Below are positions 1-6,828 of a stretch of DNA of 10,153 bases, piece after piece; positions within the stretch are counted from its first letter, which is position 1, and every line of letters begins with the position of its first letter. The position numbers were made by a program, and so were the translations under genes. The notes beneath the pieces were generated by a model. That model saw only the letters and a program-made list of their open reading frames with translations. It made no database searches and was not told the origin of the DNA. The DNA is from JAUXEH01 sp965602945. Its GTDB lineage: Bacteria > Acidobacteriota > Aminicenantia > Aminicenantales > Aminicenantaceae. The stretch lies in assembly GCA_965602945.1 (NCBI GenBank), contig CBFDBC010000140.1, positions 1 through 10,153 of the forward strand, in the 5' to 3' direction.

Positions 1-120
1 GATCCCGAGGACGAAGTGGATCCTGGAGAGATCGAGGGTGAAGTCCCTCTCCCTTTGGTCATCGATCCAATCGTCCCAGTAGTTGGTGGGGGCGAGGACC
101 GAGGCGCTGCCCCAAGGCAC
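1..120 (-). CDS. Unidentified protein, N-terminal fragment (runs off left edge)
   Basis: The minus strand from 120 to the edge reads as a convincing protein in one frame, including VPWGSASVLAPTNYWDDWI and then ERDFTLDLSRIHFVLGI. By my hand count 35 of the 40 visible codons end in G or C, as in the neighbouring genes. The chosen start is a GTG at 120-118. A purine-rich GAAGAG lies six bases before it and could serve as ribosome binding site. The same frame stays open upstream, back into the amidohydrolase gene, but has no ATG, GTG or TTG in the intergenic part and a less GC-biased third position, so I prefer the GTG. The gene lies 95 bp after the amidohydrolase stop on the same strand and may belong to the same operon. 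I do not recognise the family. The tryptophan- and aspartate-rich stretch suggests a soluble or exported enzyme domain, but no function is assigned. The 3' part is outside the window. Confidence 0.45.
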   Translation of the reverse strand, partial: MPWGSASVLAPTNYWDDWIDDQRERDFTLDLSRIHFVLGI

Positions 121-215
121 TGTGATCTCTTCTTTCTTGATGGCCCGGGTGCCCTGCCAGGTCTTTTCTCCGGGGCTGCCCGGCCGGACATTCGCATCCG
201 GGTGTATTTCAGGTA

Positions 216-1196
216 TTACATTGCCAGGAGCCGGGAGGCGTTGGCGCCTCTGATCTTTTCTTTGTCGGCCTCCGGGAGCTCCAGGGCGTCGATACTGGTG
301 ACCATCCGGTCCAGACTCCCGATCTGGTGGGGATAGTCGCTCCCGGCCATCAGGTGATCGGCGCCGGCGAACTCAAGTGCCAGTTTGAGCGGCCCGGCAT
401 CGAAATTAACCGTGTCGTAGTAGAGCTGTTTCAGGTATGTGCTGGGCGGCCTGGTGATGTTCGCACGGCATTCCTGGAACGCATCGTAGCCCCGGTCCAG
501 CCTCTCCGCCAGATAGGGGATGGCTCCCCCAAGATGTCCGAGGATCCATTTGATCCGGGGGAATCGTTCCACGATCCCGCTGAACACCAGCTTGGCGGCC
601 GCGAGGGTCGTGTCAAAAGGGAATCCCACCAGGGGCATGAGCCAGTAGTCGGTCATGGCTTCCACTCCGACCGGGAAGGAGGGGTGGATGTCCACAACTG
701 CACCGAGCTCGTCGGCCTTTGCGAACAGAGGGAGGAAACAGGGATCGCTCAGCTCTTTCCCGCTCACATTGCTGTGCAGGGTGACCCCCCGAAATCCCAG
801 GCTTGTGAAGGCGCGTTCGAGCTCCACGACCGATGCCGCAGGGTCGTTGAGCGGAAGGGTGGCAAAGGCCGCGAAGCGGTCGCCGTGTTCGGCGGAGATG
901 CGGGCGAAACTGTCGTTCACCATCTGTGCCAGCTCGATCGCCCGCTCCCGGGTCTCGATGTGTACTCCCGGAGTCGTCATGGACAGCACCTGCTTGTCGA
1001 CACCGGAATCGATAAGGACCTGTTTGCGGAACTCGATGTCCCGGTGTCCGGGGACCACGATGTTGTAGTCTCCGGGGTAGTGCAGCAGGGGATTGTTTTC
1101 CTCATCAAAGGTCACTTTGACGTTGCTGGGGCCGCTCTGGATGGCTGCCAGGTACTCCGGGGGATAGAAGTGATTGTGGACATCGACTATAGGCAT
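216..1196 (-). CDS. Amidohydrolase-2 family metal-dependent hydrolase/decarboxylase (ACMSD-like)
   Basis: This is a 326-residue TIM-barrel amidohydrolase of the Amidohydrolase_2 (PF04909) type. The family includes aminocarboxymuconate-semialdehyde decarboxylase (ACMSD), gamma-resorcylate decarboxylase, 5-carboxyvanillate decarboxylase and related hydratases. Visible active-site elements appear in the family order: DVHNH near the N-terminus (His7, His9), DIHPS with His171, GHLGG with His221, and GSDYPH with Asp287. In ACMSD the equivalents are the HxH pair, one more His and an Asp as metal ligands, plus the catalytic His. All are intact, so the protein should bind one divalent metal and be active. 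There is no signal peptide, so it is cytoplasmic. The ATG at 1196 follows a strong AGAGGAG ribosome binding site 8 bases upstream, placed within the last codons of the permease gene, and only three bases separate the two genes. This points to co-transcription and coupled translation. The substrate is unknown; an aromatic carboxylate, a muconate-like acid or a related amide would fit the family. The neighbouring permease suggests an imported small molecule. Confidence 0.92.
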   Translation of the reverse strand: MPIVDVHNHFYPPEYLAAIQSGPSNVKVTFDEENNPLLHYPGDYNIVVPGHRDIEFRKQVLIDSGVDKQVLSMTTPGVHIETRERAIELAQMVNDSFARISAEHGDRFAAFATLPLNDPAASVVELERAFTSLGFRGVTLHSNVSGKELSDPCFLPLFAKADELGAVVDIHPSFPVGVEAMTDYWLMPLVGFPFDTTLAAAKLVFSGIVERFPRIKWILGHLGGAIPYLAERLDRGYDAFQECRANITRPPSTYLKQLYYDTVNFDAGPLKLALEFAGADHLMAGSDYPHQIGSLDRMVTSIDALELPEADKEKIRGANASRLLAM

Positions 1197-1199
1197 GTC

Positions 1200-2534
1200 T
1201 CAGTCTCCTCTGTTCGATTTTGTCCTTTTGATCCAGACATAATACACGGGAAGGCCGATCAAGACCAGCAGCAGTCCGAAAAAGCTCTCCCGCGGATCGG
1301 AAACGACCTGGTTGATCACGATGATGAAGGACGAGAGGGCGAACACCAGGGGAACGATGGGATATCCCCAGATCCTGTACCCGCGGTTGAGGCCCGGTCG
1401 CCTGCGCAGGAGGATCAGGCCGATGGCCATCAATCCGAAGAATATCCATTCCGTATAGACCACACGGGTGAAAAGCGCCCGGTAAGTGCCGGTGGCGACC
1501 AGGATAGAGGACCAGACGGCCTGGAGCAGGATCGCCTTGTGGGGCGTCTGATAACGCCTGTGCACCTGGCCGGCCCAGCGGAAAAGGAGCCCATCCTGTG
1601 CCATGGCATAGTAGACACGCGGTCCGGAGAGGATGATCCCGTTCAGTGCCCCGAACGTGGAGAACACGACCAGGGCGGACATCACGGCCCCTCCCCCGAA
1701 ACCCACCAGGGCGTCGGCCGCGTCTGCGGCGATCCGGGTCGAGGACGCGACCCTGTCGAGAGGGAGGATATACATGTATACGGCGTTCATGGCGATGTAG
1801 CAGAACGTGACGATAAGGGTGCCCAGCATCAGGGCCCGGGGGATGGTCCTCCGGGGATCTTTGGTCTCCTCTGAGCTGTAGGTCACCATGTGCCACCCGC
1901 CGAAGGCGAAGAGTCCGGCCACGAGCGCCAACAGGAAGTCGTTGAAAGTGAAACCCTGAGCACTCGTGCTCGAGGTGACGAAATGCTCCGGAACCCGGGC
2001 TCCCAGGGCGAATCCCAGCACGATGATCAGGGCGATGGCGGCAACTTTTCCCAGGGTGACCAGGGTCTGGAGGGTACTGCCCTGCTTGATTCCGCGAAAG
2101 TTGATGGCGGACAGGATCAGGATGACGGCAATGGCGGTCAGCTTGACCAGGGCCGGGCTCATGGGGACAAAATAGGCCAGGTAGCGAGCAAAGATCACGG
2201 CTACCGCAGCGATGATGCCCGAGTGCATGGTCCAGAGCATGGCCCAGCCCCAGAGGAACCCGATCGAAGGGGAAAAGGCCTCCTTGAGATACACATAGAC
2301 TCCGCCCGAACGGGTGAAGATGGAGGCCAGCTCAGCGCATACCAGGGCCCCGAAAAAGGTGAGGATCCCGGATATCAGCCAGACCAGGAATACGCCGGAG
2401 ACGGAGGGCACACGGCCTGTGATCTCGGAGGGCTGGACAAAAATCGAGGCGCCGATGATGATGCCGACCACCATGGCCGTGGCATGGGAGAGGCCCATCG
2501 TCCGGCGAAGGGTGGTCTTCTTTTCAACGCCCAC
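1200..2534 (-). CDS. APC-superfamily amino acid permease (LAT-like)
   Basis: This 444-residue integral membrane protein is the usual length for the amino acid-polyamine-organocation family and has about twelve hydrophobic segments. TM1 carries the unwound substrate-binding motif GIIIGASIF (residues 24-32), which corresponds to the G(S/A)GIF motif of L-type and related exchangers. Other family marks are the loop SSEETKDPRRTIPRA (220-234), the SGPRVYYAMAQDGLLF stretch (303-318), the TPHKAI motif before a late TM, and the RIWGYPIVPLVF segment (387-398) typical of LAT-like members. It most likely moves an amino acid or related amine/carboxylate across the inner membrane. The start is GTG at 2534, preceded by a GGGGAAAA ribosome binding site; internal ATGs at codons 13 and 21 would cut into the conserved N-terminus. 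It lies between the DUF362 gene (65 bp upstream) and the amidohydrolase (3 bp downstream), so transport of that enzyme's substrate is a reasonable inference. The specific substrate cannot be told. Confidence 0.92.
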   Translation of the reverse strand: MGVEKKTTLRRTMGLSHATAMVVGIIIGASIFVQPSEITGRVPSVSGVFLVWLISGILTFFGALVCAELASIFTRSGGVYVYLKEAFSPSIGFLWGWAMLWTMHSGIIAAVAVIFARYLAYFVPMSPALVKLTAIAVILILSAINFRGIKQGSTLQTLVTLGKVAAIALIIVLGFALGARVPEHFVTSSTSAQGFTFNDFLLALVAGLFAFGGWHMVTYSSEETKDPRRTIPRALMLGTLIVTFCYIAMNAVYMYILPLDRVASSTRIAADAADALVGFGGGAVMSALVVFSTFGALNGIILSGPRVYYAMAQDGLLFRWAGQVHRRYQTPHKAILLQAVWSSILVATGTYRALFTRVVYTEWIFFGLMAIGLILLRRRPGLNRGYRIWGYPIVPLVFALSSFIIVINQVVSDPRESFFGLLLVLIGLPVYYVWIKRTKSNRGD

Positions 2535-2552
2535 GCGATTTTCCCCGCGTTG

Positions 2553-2581
2553 ATGATATGCATCCGGAAAGGAATAATCAA
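2553..2581 (-). promoter_or_regulatory. Candidate sigma70-type promoter of the permease-amidohydrolase genes
   Basis: On the minus strand TTGATT (2581-2576) is followed after exactly 17 bases by TATCAT (2558-2553). The predicted transcript would start about 12 bases before the GTG of the permease gene, leaving a short leader that just holds the GGGGAAAA ribosome binding site. It would allow expression of the permease and amidohydrolase apart from the upstream DUF362 gene. The match is moderate and the spacing ideal, but no experimental support exists in the sequence. Confidence 0.4.
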
Positions 2582-2599
2582 GTCTCGGAAAGGCTCTGA

Positions 2600-4399
2600 T
2601 CAGACCGTGACCGTAGCGGGGACGCTTTCGCGGCCGTTCCCGTCGACAGCCACGACTTCGTAGGTTCGGGATTGGGTGTCCGTGACGGCACGCTGCATAT
2701 ACTCGAACGTGCCGGCGCTGACTTCGGCCAGGAATGTATCCGGAGTGGCCCCCGTATCGTAGACCCGGTAAGCTGTGATCGGAACCGCTGCGTTGTCGGG
2801 ATTGGGAGACCAGTTCAGGATGATCAGGTGTTCCCTGACGAAGAGCCCGCGGTTTTCGACTCGTCTCCCGCTCAGGTCGAGGGGAGCCGAAATTGCTTTG
2901 AAGGCCTGGAAATCCTGCCTCTTGTGCTTTCCTTGTACGTCCGTGTAGCTCCGCTGTTCGGGCATGAAGGTGTAGCCCCGCTTCTCAGGTATCGCGGTCC
3001 CGCTCCAACCAGCCAGCACGGCGGATTTGAAGCGGCCGGCGTTGTCGGTCTCCGGATCGCCCGGCAGGCCCCGCATGATGACACCGGATAGGCCTATACG
3101 CTCGTCTCCCCCGGTGCCGCTGCTTCCTCCCAGGGTTATCCTTCCCCTGATAACATGGGCTGCGGCGGTTTGGGAAAACACGTTAATGCTGCCTTCGTTG
3201 TAGGTAACCTTGTCGACCAGGATGCCTTTGGACGGATCCTTCAATCCGCCGAGGGTGTTGATCACTGTCTTGGATTGTTCCAGCCACCTCAATATCCCCG
3301 GATACTCCGGGTGGTGGTGGGTGTTGTTGTCTATCGGGTAGAGGATGTGTTTTGCGGTCCAATAGTCCAGGGCGACCGGGTCCTGGCTGGCGGTGATGCG
3401 GTTGGCACGCGTGGTGGTGGTTTCCGGGTATCCGGCGAGTGATCCCTGGGAAACCCAGATAGAATCCATGATGTTCAGCACGGGTGTGCATACCGCCGCC
3501 ACCATCCTGCCGCACGTGTCACCCAGGGTGTTGTAGTGACGGGAGGGGCTGTAGCCGTCACGCATAGACAGGACACCGTAGAAATGCTTGAGCGCACCCG
3601 TGATCTCCGAGCCTCCCACGTCATGGTGTTTGAGGACCGGTACGTTGATCAGCTTGAGGTTGGAGTTGTGTCTTTTCCCATTCCAGATGCCCTCTTTGAG
3701 CTCGACACGGTGGCCGCCATCCGTGGTGAAGCAGGGATAGGAGACGTTTTCGTACAGGCGGAAACCGTCTGTTTTGTGGTCGTTCTCATCAATGAAACTG
3801 TACATGAGGGGATCGAGCAGGAAACTTGACACACGCGGATCGGCAAAGACATGATCGACCAGATAGAGGAATGTGTGGTTTTCATTGTTGGCGTTGGCAT
3901 GGATGCCGGAATCGCCGTAAGCGGCGGAGGAGTCGCACTTGAGGCTGCCCCGGCCCTGTCCATTCTCGAAGATGACCACCTCTCCTGAGAATCCGTCGGG
4001 ATGCTCCAGGACACGCTGGATCAGTCCGCGTATGAGGTCGCTGTTAGTGCACCCCCGGTATTTCCACTGGGCATTGACCTTGATCAGGACCACATCCCCG
4101 GGTGCGATCAGGCCATCGGGGCCGCTCAGGGCAGAGAGCGTTTCAGAGCGGTAGAACTTGAGGCCCTGCACCCCCATCAGGTGCAGAAGGGATTCGATGC
4201 CGACGTGGAGGCTGCCGCTTCCGGTCTTGAGGAAGGGCTGGTCTGGAATGGTGTGTATGTCGTAGATCTCGCTCACATTTTTGCCCTGCTGGGCATTGAG
4301 AATGTTGGAGAGAGGGGAGGCGAGGGTGGTTGCCAGAACACCGCTTCCGAGCGTCTTTACAAATCCCCTGCGGGACAGATTTTTTCTCTTTTTATTCAT
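2600..4399 (-). CDS. Tat-exported DUF362 protein with carboxypeptidase-regulatory-like and Fn3-like modules
   Basis: From the ATG at 4399 this is a 599-residue protein. The N-terminus has a twin-arginine signal (NLSRRGFVKTLG, then a hydrophobic stretch to about residue 36), so it is probably exported folded, perhaps with a cofactor. Residues about 95-355 form a DUF362 domain (PF04015). It shows VLIKVNAQWKYRGCTNSDL, LINVPVLKHHDVGGSEITGA, an HFYG segment, a MDSIWV strand and ASQDPVALDYWTA, the block order I know from this family. Residues about 415-495 form a beta-sandwich module with GLSGVIMRGLPGDPETD, GWSGTAIPEKRGYTF and RSYTDVQG, like carboxypeptidase-regulatory-type repeats. Residues about 505-599 look like a fibronectin type III module (LNWSPNP, AYRVYD, YEVVAVDGNGRES). 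The frame is open 17 codons further upstream, but the 4399 ATG has GGAG four bases before it and places the Tat motif correctly. The biochemical role of DUF362 is unsettled; no ferredoxin-type cysteine motif is present here. The attached modules suggest binding to a surface, polymer or partner. It may share transcription with the permease downstream. Confidence 0.88.
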   Translation of the reverse strand: MNKKRKNLSRRGFVKTLGSGVLATTLASPLSNILNAQQGKNVSEIYDIHTIPDQPFLKTGSGSLHVGIESLLHLMGVQGLKFYRSETLSALSGPDGLIAPGDVVLIKVNAQWKYRGCTNSDLIRGLIQRVLEHPDGFSGEVVIFENGQGRGSLKCDSSAAYGDSGIHANANNENHTFLYLVDHVFADPRVSSFLLDPLMYSFIDENDHKTDGFRLYENVSYPCFTTDGGHRVELKEGIWNGKRHNSNLKLINVPVLKHHDVGGSEITGALKHFYGVLSMRDGYSPSRHYNTLGDTCGRMVAAVCTPVLNIMDSIWVSQGSLAGYPETTTTRANRITASQDPVALDYWTAKHILYPIDNNTHHHPEYPGILRWLEQSKTVINTLGGLKDPSKGILVDKVTYNEGSINVFSQTAAAHVIRGRITLGGSSGTGGDERIGLSGVIMRGLPGDPETDNAGRFKSAVLAGWSGTAIPEKRGYTFMPEQRSYTDVQGKHKRQDFQAFKAISAPLDLSGRRVENRGLFVREHLIILNWSPNPDNAAVPITAYRVYDTGATPDTFLAEVSAGTFEYMQRAVTDTQSRTYEVVAVDGNGRESVPATVTV

Positions 4400-4428
4400 A
4401 ATTCTCCAAACCCTTGGAGTACCCCCAT

Positions 4429-4457
4429 ATTTTAAACCAAGATATCCCATAAATCAA
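4429..4457 (-). promoter_or_regulatory. Sigma70-type promoter of the DUF362 gene
   Basis: On the minus strand TTGATT (4457-4452) and TAAAAT (4434-4429) are separated by exactly 17 bases. The predicted start of transcription is near 4422, giving a leader of about 23 bases that holds the GGAG ribosome binding site before the ATG at 4399. This also argues against the longer reading frame starting at 4450, because that start would lie upstream of the transcript. It lies back to back with the start region of the DUF711 gene. Confidence 0.6.
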
Positions 4458-4494
4458 GTATAGTTAACATCATGGAAATTTGTGGGAAAATGGA

Positions 4495-4500
4495 TATAAT
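4495..4500 (+). promoter_or_regulatory. TATAAT box just upstream of the DUF711 start
   Basis: A perfect TATAAT lies seven bases before the ATG at 4508. If used as a -10 box, transcription would begin at or next to the start codon and the mRNA would be leaderless. The region 17 bases upstream (ATGGAA) is a poor -35 match. An alternative weak -10 (TATAGT, 4459-4464) would give a leader of roughly 40 bases. Neither can be chosen from sequence alone. Confidence 0.25.
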
Positions 4501-4507
4501 CAAGGAC

Positions 4508-5644
4508 ATGAAAATACGAACCATCACGAGCGGCTACAATGCCGGCCCCGGGCTGTTCGGCCGCGGCTTGCGGCGCGTGGTCGATGAGACCCTGGAACTG
4601 AAACGGATCTTTGAAAGAAAGGGCTATGAGGTGCAGACCGCACGCCTCACGACCCAGCCCTGGGAAGCATACTGCCCTGACCCGGCCGGGCTTGCCGATA
4701 GGTCGGCTGCGTTGGAGGAGGTTCTGTCGGCCTCCGGGATCGATTTCTTCAGCATCGGGACCACGAAGAAGGCAGCGCATGTGCCGGTGCTGTACGATGT
4801 GATAAAGTCAACGCAGACGGGATTCTGCACGGTCCTGGCTTCGAGCCTCTCCGGCATCGACCTGGATTGTGTCCGTCAGGCAGCCCGTTTGATCAAGCGG
4901 CTGGCGCGGCTCAACAGGGACGGATTCTCGAACCTTCGCTTTGCGGCCTGCTTCAACACTCCCCCGAGGACGCCTTTCTTTCCGGCAGCATATCACTCAG
5001 GGCCCGCCTCCTTCGGCATCGGGCTGGAGAACAGCGACCTGGTTTACCGGGCGTTTTCGGAGGCGGGAAGTTATGAGAAGGCCGCGGATGCGCTCCGGGA
5101 TCTGATGAACCGGGAATACGCCGCCATAGAGAAGATCGCCCTGGAGGCGGCGGAGAAATTGAATCTCAAGTACGGCGGAATCGATGTGTCCGTGGCTCCC
5201 TCGGTCAAGCGAAACCAGAGCGTGGCTTTCGGATGCGAGAAGCTGGGCCTGGGCCGCTTTGGCGAAGCGGGGACGCTGGCCGTGGCGCGGCTGATAACGG
5301 GTGTCCTCAAGGGGCTGAATGTCAAGATGTGCGGGTACTCGGGACTCATGCTGCCGGTGCTGGAGGATTTCGGACTGGCGCGCAGGAACAGCGAAGGGGG
5401 ATTCGATGTCACCCACCTTCTGGCCTACTCGGCGGTGTGCGGCACCGGGCTGGACACCATACCCCTGCCGGGGGACGTGAGCGAGCGCCGGCTGTATGCA
5501 CTGCTCCTGGACATCGCATCTCTCTCAGAGAAGCTGAACAAGCCACTCTCGGCCCGGCTCATGCCCATTCCGGGAAAGAAGGCCGGTGAGATGACGGAGT
5601 TCGACTTCCCTTATTTCGCCAACACCCGCATCATGCCGCTGTAA
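4508..5644 (+). CDS. DUF711/UPF0210 family protein (annotated in databases as PFL family)
   Basis: This 378-residue cytoplasmic protein belongs to the UPF0210/DUF711 family (PF05167). Recognisable blocks are KIRTIT at residues 2-7, FFPAAYHSG at 157-165, DVSVAPSV near 226, GYSGLMLPVLED at 276-287, VCGTGLDTIPLPGD at 310-323 and RLMPIPGKKAGEMTEFD at 350-366. The VCGTGLDTIPLPGD block matches the family's CSVGLDMIAIPED segment. Members are structurally likened to the pyruvate formate-lyase barrel, but I see no glycyl-radical signature, and the reaction is not established to my knowledge. The frame is open from an ATG at 4472, with another at 4490. I chose 4508 because homologues begin with KIRTIT right after the start and because a TATAAT lies only seven bases upstream. 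The AAGGA before this ATG is too close to act as a normal ribosome binding site, so the start is uncertain by 6 or 12 codons. It is divergent from the DUF362 gene and convergent with mutY, so it is probably a single-gene transcript ended by the hairpin at 5680-5738. Confidence 0.88.
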   Translation: MKIRTITSGYNAGPGLFGRGLRRVVDETLELKRIFERKGYEVQTARLTTQPWEAYCPDPAGLADRSAALEEVLSASGIDFFSIGTTKKAAHVPVLYDVIKSTQTGFCTVLASSLSGIDLDCVRQAARLIKRLARLNRDGFSNLRFAACFNTPPRTPFFPAAYHSGPASFGIGLENSDLVYRAFSEAGSYEKAADALRDLMNREYAAIEKIALEAAEKLNLKYGGIDVSVAPSVKRNQSVAFGCEKLGLGRFGEAGTLAVARLITGVLKGLNVKMCGYSGLMLPVLEDFGLARRNSEGGFDVTHLLAYSAVCGTGLDTIPLPGDVSERRLYALLLDIASLSEKLNKPLSARLMPIPGKKAGEMTEFDFPYFANTRIMPL

Positions 5645-5645
5645 G

Positions 5646-5761
5646 AAATAAAGGGGAGGGAAGAAGAATAAAGGGGAGAAAAAATAAAGGGGAGTGGTCC
5701 AATTAAAGCGATTAATTGGACCACTCCCCTTTATTTTTCCCTTTATTTTTTCTCCCCTTTA
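5646..5761. repeat. Cluster of AATAAAGGGGAG repeat units in inverted arrangement
   Basis: Three direct copies of AATAAAGGGGAG lie on the plus strand (about 5647-5658, 5667-5678 and 5683-5694). The region from 5724 to 5761 holds the reverse complement: CTCCCCTTTATTT, then a shortened CCCTTTATTTTTT unit, then TTCTCCCCTTTA. The right side thus equals the left side plus one inserted unit of about 13 bases. The stop codon and final residues of mutY (SKGEKK) are encoded by the right-hand repeats, and the left-hand copies begin right after the DUF711 stop codon. The layout looks like local duplication of a short unit, or a small dispersed intergenic repeat. Copy number elsewhere in the genome cannot be seen from this window. 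Confidence 0.75.
5680..5738. terminator. Long hairpin, probable bidirectional terminator between DUF711 and mutY
   Basis: Positions 5680-5706 and 5712-5738 are perfect reverse complements (27 base pairs) around a five-base loop AGCGA. The central stem, GGGGAGTGGTCC against GGACCACTCCCC, is GC-rich. The outer stem is A/T-rich, so each strand's transcript ends the hairpin with a U-rich run: TTTATTTTT in the plus direction and the mirror in the minus direction. It sits between two convergent genes, where a shared rho-independent terminator is expected. The stem is longer than an ordinary terminator, which ties it to the surrounding repeat cluster. Confidence 0.72.
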
Positions 5762-6828
5762 CTTTTCTTTTCGAGGAAGCGGATGAGGCGGACGCTGCCT
5801 GACGGGAACGGGAAGCGCCGCATGCCCTTGAGCGTCACCCAGCGGTGGGTGTCCCGCCGCAGCCGGGGGTGCGCGGACACTTGACAGGCGTATGCGTGGA
5901 GCGTTACGCGGAACTGCGTGTAGGCGTGCTCCACTGAAGTCAGGAAGCGGATCCCGGTCACCTCGACGCCCAGCTCCTCTCGCAGCTCCCGGCGGAGTGC
6001 CTGATCTTGTGTCTCGCTCGGTTCAATTTTACCGCCGGGGAACTCCCAGAGCCCGGCCAGGAGCCCGGTTTCGGGTCTTTTCTGGATGAGATATCGGTCC
6101 TCCTTCCGGATTATGGCGATGACCGCCTCGAGCTTCGTGTACTCCTGCCTGCGGGGACTGGGGATGACCTCCTGCTCTCCCGCGGCATAGGCGCCGCAAA
6201 AATGGGACACCGGACACACAAGGCAGGCGGGATTCCTGGATCGGCAGACCAGGGCACCCAGTTCCATCAGGGCCTGGTTGAAGGTTCCCATACCGCGGGC
6301 AGACACGTACGGTTCCAGGAAGCCGCGGATCGTTTTGTCCTTTTCCGAATCGGCCTGCCCATGCAGGCTCATGAGCCGCATGCACACGCGCCGCACATTG
6401 GCGTCCAGCACCGGATAGGGGAGATCGTAGGCGATGCTGAGCACGGCTGCCGAGGTGTAGGGTCCGAAACCGGGAAGGGCCAGAACGGTCTGGTAGTCCC
6501 GGGGTATCTTTCCGCCGTGTCGGCCCACCATGAACCGGGCCGCAGCATGCAGGTTTCGCGCCCTCTGGTAGTAACCCAGGCCCTGCCATTCTTTGAGGAC
6601 CGTTTGCAGGTCGGCCCGGGCCAGTGTCTCGATGTCCGGGAACCTTTCGATCCACCGTTCGAAGTAGGGGATGACGGCTGTGACCGTGGTCTGCTGGAGC
6701 ATGACCTCGGAGATCCAGATCCGGTAGGGATCTCGAGTTTCCCTCCAGGGTAGTTCCCGCTTGTGCGCCCGGTACCAGCGCAGCATCCTCCGCCGGAAGA
6801 CAACCGGATCCTGTGTTCGTTCGTTCAT
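5743..6828 (-). CDS. mutY: A/G-specific adenine DNA glycosylase MutY
   Basis: MutY removes adenine mispaired with 8-oxoguanine and so prevents G:C to T:A mutations. Residue numbers here count from an in-frame TTG at 6843, so subtract 5 for the preferred ATG at 6828. The helix-hairpin-helix domain carries the catalytic Glu46 in WISEVMLQQT, the hairpin LPGFGPYTSAAVLS (123-136) and the catalytic Asp147 in LDANVRR. The [4Fe-4S] cluster loop is C200-X6-C207-X2-C210-X5-C216, fully intact. The C-terminal MutT-like domain (about 235-360) recognises 8-oxoguanine. It contains a complete Nudix box, GX5EX7REUXEEXGU, in GGKIEPSETQ to ELREELGV. The loop matching FSH in E. coli MutY reads YTQ (308-310). The total length of about 361 residues is normal for the family. 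I prefer the ATG because it is canonical and keeps all family motifs; neither start has a strong ribosome binding site. The last residues and the stop lie in the repeat cluster shared with the DUF711 terminator. The gene appears to be transcribed alone from the AT-rich region at 6845-6890. Confidence 0.96.
   Translation of the reverse strand: MNERTQDPVVFRRRMLRWYRAHKRELPWRETRDPYRIWISEVMLQQTTVTAVIPYFERWIERFPDIETLARADLQTVLKEWQGLGYYQRARNLHAAARFMVGRHGGKIPRDYQTVLALPGFGPYTSAAVLSIAYDLPYPVLDANVRRVCMRLMSLHGQADSEKDKTIRGFLEPYVSARGMGTFNQALMELGALVCRSRNPACLVCPVSHFCGAYAAGEQEVIPSPRRQEYTKLEAVIAIIRKEDRYLIQKRPETGLLAGLWEFPGGKIEPSETQDQALRRELREELGVEVTGIRFLTSVEHAYTQFRVTLHAYACQVSAHPRLRRDTHRWVTLKGMRRFPFPSGSVRLIRFLEKKSKGEKK

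Noticed and set aside
327..1874. A long open frame (515 codons) on the plus strand across the amidohydrolase and permease genes
   Set aside because: It lies antisense to two genes with clear family motifs, and its translation is rich in Gln, Asp, Gly and His with no domain. It is the usual antisense shadow in GC-rich coding DNA.
1890..2663. A 257-codon plus-strand frame antisense to the permease
   Set aside because: Same pattern: no recognisable motifs, and the opposite strand encodes a well-supported membrane protein.
4400..4450. N-terminal extension of the DUF362 protein to a start at 4450
   Set aside because: A good promoter overlaps this stretch, the ATG at 4399 has a ribosome binding site, and the extension would push the Tat motif away from the N-terminus.
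6007..6753. A 248-codon plus-strand frame opposite mutY
   Set aside because: MutY on the other strand has every catalytic and cluster residue, so this frame is a shadow.
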